Part shown: positions 62,329-64,000 of the stretch, piece by piece | Layout: each line of letters opens with the position of its first letter | Position numbering within the stretch: position 1 is the first letter of the stretch | From: Betaproteobacteria bacterium | GTDB taxonomy: Bacteria; Pseudomonadota; Gammaproteobacteria; Burkholderiales; Casimicrobiaceae | Direction of reading: 5' to 3' | Assembly: GCA_013298765.1 (NCBI GenBank) | Contig: JAAFJA010000003.1 | Coordinates: forward strand, 186,001-250,000 | DNA length: 64,000 nucleotides | Program-made: the position numbers and the translations under genes | The notes under the pieces: generated by a model | Database searches by the model: none | Told to the model about the DNA's origin: nothing | What the model saw: only the letters and a program-made list of their open reading frames with translations

Positions 62329-63606
62329 TTAAGGCTTCTTCGCGTCAGCGGGTGCTGGAGCTGCTGCGGGCGCTGCTGCTGGAGCAGGAGCCGCTGCTGG
62401 AGCTGCTGCAGCGACCGGGCCACCGATCACTTCAACTGCTTCCCACTTGCCGCCTTTAACTTGGAACACGGTGATCGCGCCATTCTTCATGTCGCCTTTG
62501 TCATCGTACTCGTAGGTGCCAGCAACGCCGGTGAACTTACCGGTTTTGATTGCGTCGATTGCAGCTGCGCCGTTGCCCTTAGCTTTAACGAGCGCTTCGA
62601 CCATGATCATCGTCGCGTCATAGGTGAATGGCGAGTAAGCCTGAACGTCTGCGTTGAACTTCGCCTTGAAGCGATCGTAGAACTCAGCGCCCTTAGGCAT
62701 TTTCTCTTTCGGCAAACCTGCGAGCGTGCCGTAAGCGCCTTCAGCTGCGTCTGCGCCGAGCTTGACGAATTCGCCAGTCTGCATGCCGTCGCCGCCGATG
62801 AACTTAGCCTTGATGCCAAGCGCTTTCATTTGCTTGGTCATTGGGCCAGCTTGAGCATCCATACCACCGAAGATGATGACGTCAGGTGCTTTTGCTTTAA
62901 CTTTGGTCAACACGCCTTTGAAGTCTTGCTCTTTCTCGTTAGCAAGTGCTTCGCGGATTACGATGTTGCCGCCCGCTGCTTTGATCGCCTTTTCAGCTTC
63001 GTCAGCGATACCAACGCCGTAAGCCGTTTTGTCGTCGATCAGAGCGATCTTCTTGCCGCCCATGCCCTTGATTGCGAAGGTGCCGATTGCGCCACCTTGT
63101 GCAACGTCGTTAGCAACGGTACGGAACACACCTTTGAAGCCCTGTGCAGTCAACTTAGGATTGGTTGCCGATGGCGTGATTTGTGGGATGCCTGCGGTGT
63201 TGTAGATCGCCGAAGCTGGGATCGAGGTACCCGAGTTCAGGTGACCAACGACGCCTGCAACTTTCGCGTCAACAAGCTTCTGCGCAACAACGGTTGCTTG
63301 CTTAGGATCAGCTGCGTCGTCTTCAACGAGCAACTCGAATTTGACTTTCTTGCCGTCGATCGTGAGACCTTTAGCGTTAGCGTCTTCGATTGCGAGGCGT
63401 GCGCCGTTCTCGTTGTCCTTACCGAGGTGGGCGATCTGACCAGACGTTGGACCAACGTGGCCAATCTTAATAACCATTTCTTGTGGAGCCGCAGGTGCAG
63501 CAGCTGCTGCCTCTTTCTTTGGCTCTTCTTTTTTGCCGCAAGCTGCGAGTGTTGCAACTGCGACGAGCGAGATCGCGGCGAGCGCGAACTTGTTCGAACG
63601 TGACAT
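62329..63606 (-). CDS. livK: Branched-chain amino-acid ABC transporter substrate-binding lipoprotein
   Basis: The 425-residue receptor has a lipoprotein signal (LAAC, Cys23), a Lys/Glu/Ala-rich spacer (24-42) and a type I periplasmic-binding fold (IGHVGPTSGQIAHLGKDNENGARLA; PQITPSATNP; FGGMDAQAG). It ends with an unusual Ala/Pro tail of about 30 residues. The ATG at 63606 is preceded by GGAGGG; the longer frame is discounted. It probably feeds LivHMGF, though it is 10 kb away and transcribed alone. A lipoprotein anchor is unusual for proteobacterial LivK. Confidence 0.92.
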   Translation of the reverse strand: MSRSNKFALAAISLVAVATLAACGKKEEPKKEAAAAAPAAPQEMVIKIGHVGPTSGQIAHLGKDNENGARLAIEDANAKGLTIDGKKVKFELLVEDDAADPKQATVVAQKLVDAKVAGVVGHLNSGTSIPASAIYNTAGIPQITPSATNPKLTAQGFKGVFRTVANDVAQGGAIGTFAIKGMGGKKIALIDDKTAYGVGIADEAEKAIKAAGGNIVIREALANEKEQDFKGVLTKVKAKAPDVIIFGGMDAQAGPMTKQMKALGIKAKFIGGDGMQTGEFVKLGADAAEGAYGTLAGLPKEKMPKGAEFYDRFKAKFNADVQAYSPFTYDATMIMVEALVKAKGNGAAAIDAIKTGKFTGVAGTYEYDDKGDMKNGAITVFQVKGGKWEAVEVIGGPVAAAAPAAAPAPAAAPAAAPAPADAKKP

Positions 63607-63767
63607 TGGGGAGACCCTCCGTGGAAAAAACCTGCGAATTATGGGCAAAGCCCCCCTGCCTGTCAAACGCGGTAACCCGCGAAAGCCCCGAATTTCAACG
63701 GCTTGCGAGAAATTAACGGAGCGCCATACGAAACGAGCTTATATGTTTTAAACCATTTTGGAATGAG

Positions 63768-63805
63768 GCTATACGATCAAAATGTGCTTAATCAATAAAA
63801 TTGAT
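63768..63805 (-). promoter_or_regulatory. Promoter and operator-like palindrome upstream of livK
   Basis: On the minus strand TTGATT (63795-63790) and TATAGC (63773-63768) are separated by 16 bases, a plausible sigma-70 promoter. It overlaps the palindrome ATCAAT-AAA-ATTGAT (63791-63805), a possible regulator site. The surrounding DNA is distinctly AT-rich. Confidence 0.45.
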
Positions 63806-63867
63806 ATCGCCTACTAGCCCCAACAAAGTCTAAGCATTGATAAAAAGGCTGATACTAAGTGTTGAGT

Positions 63868-64000
63868 CTATCCACGCCCCACAAACGGCATTTTTGTCGC
63901 CATGATGTTCATGAAAAGCACGTTGGCTTCGAGTGGCAGGTTTGCGATGTGCACCACTGCGTTCGCCACGTGGGAGACGTCCATGCGCGGCTCAATCGCC
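63868..64000 (-). CDS. Short-chain dehydrogenase/reductase, C-terminal fragment at window edge
   Basis: The 44 visible codons end RMDVSHVANAVVHIANLP and NVLFMNIMATKMPFVGRG before the stop. This is the typical C-terminus of classical SDR oxidoreductases of about 230-250 residues. The Rossmann core and the Ser-Tyr-Lys site are outside the window, so cofactor and substrate cannot be judged. The 5' part lies beyond position 64000. Confidence 0.7.
   Translation of the reverse strand, partial: AIEPRMDVSHVANAVVHIANLPLEANVLFMNIMATKMPFVGRG

Noticed and set aside
62302-63603. A 433-codon open frame on the plus strand opposite livK
   Set aside because: It is antisense to a clear livK with signal peptide, ribosome-binding site and terminator. 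The predicted protein is Cys/Phe-rich without family features, an effect of livK codon bias.

Overview
The window looks like chromosomal DNA of a moderately GC-rich Gram-negative bacterium, most likely a betaproteobacterium of the Burkholderiales type. The main evidence is the block mreBCD-mrdA-rodA-rlpA facing gatCAB, the PhhA, PutA/Lrp and CysB-controlled sulfate-uptake genes, Tol-Pal proteins, lipoproteins and outer-membrane assembly genes. The lineage is an inference from gene content and order; no rRNA or tRNA gene is present to fix it. I see no CRISPR array, prophage, transposase or plasmid gene.

Left end (1-1.6 kb): three short plus-strand genes (a phosphatase cut by the window edge, a GIY-YIG-like protein, a cold-shock/excalibur protein) stand around an attC-like site and a truncated second copy of its 5' end, which suggests integron gene cassettes or their remnants. 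From 1.7 to 10.6 kb lie scattered housekeeping and accessory genes (PhyH dioxygenase, LysR regulator, DUF924, methyltransferase, phenylalanine hydroxylase, YeeE/YedE transporter, VOC protein, mutY) separated by several families of palindromic repeats.

Envelope block (10.6-20.4 kb, minus strand): mreB-mreC-mreD-mrdA-rodA-rlpA-tolB-pal-cpoB, then a small membrane protein and mutY, nearly all overlapping or closely spaced. It joins the rod-shape elongation machinery to half of the Tol-Pal system. gatC-gatA-gatB diverge from mreB and give the tRNA-dependent amidotransferase. A plus-strand series follows: PPK2 polyphosphate kinase, truncated haemoglobin, two secreted proteins (one a seven-bladed propeller with a dockerin-like tail), DUF2867, cardiolipin synthase, a response regulator coupled to an Atm1-type ABC exporter, an M16 peptidase, and an MFS transporter coupled to ccmABCDE-VOC-ccmG-moeB. 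The ccm cluster lacks ccmF and ccmH at this site.

Right part (42-64 kb): a large secreted Ig-like repeat protein carries the same dockerin-like C-terminal module as the propeller protein. Then come tryptophan catabolism (kynU-kynA), a GlcG-like protein, a ferredoxin, a LysE exporter, the branched-chain amino-acid uptake operon livHMGF, divergent putA and an Lrp-type regulator, the sulfate operon sbp-hydrolase-cysT-cysW-cysA-cysB, a separate livK with its own promoter and terminator, and the 3' end of an SDR oxidoreductase at the window edge. Together the right part is a nitrogen, carbon and sulfur acquisition region (Leu/Ile/Val, Pro, Trp, sulfate).
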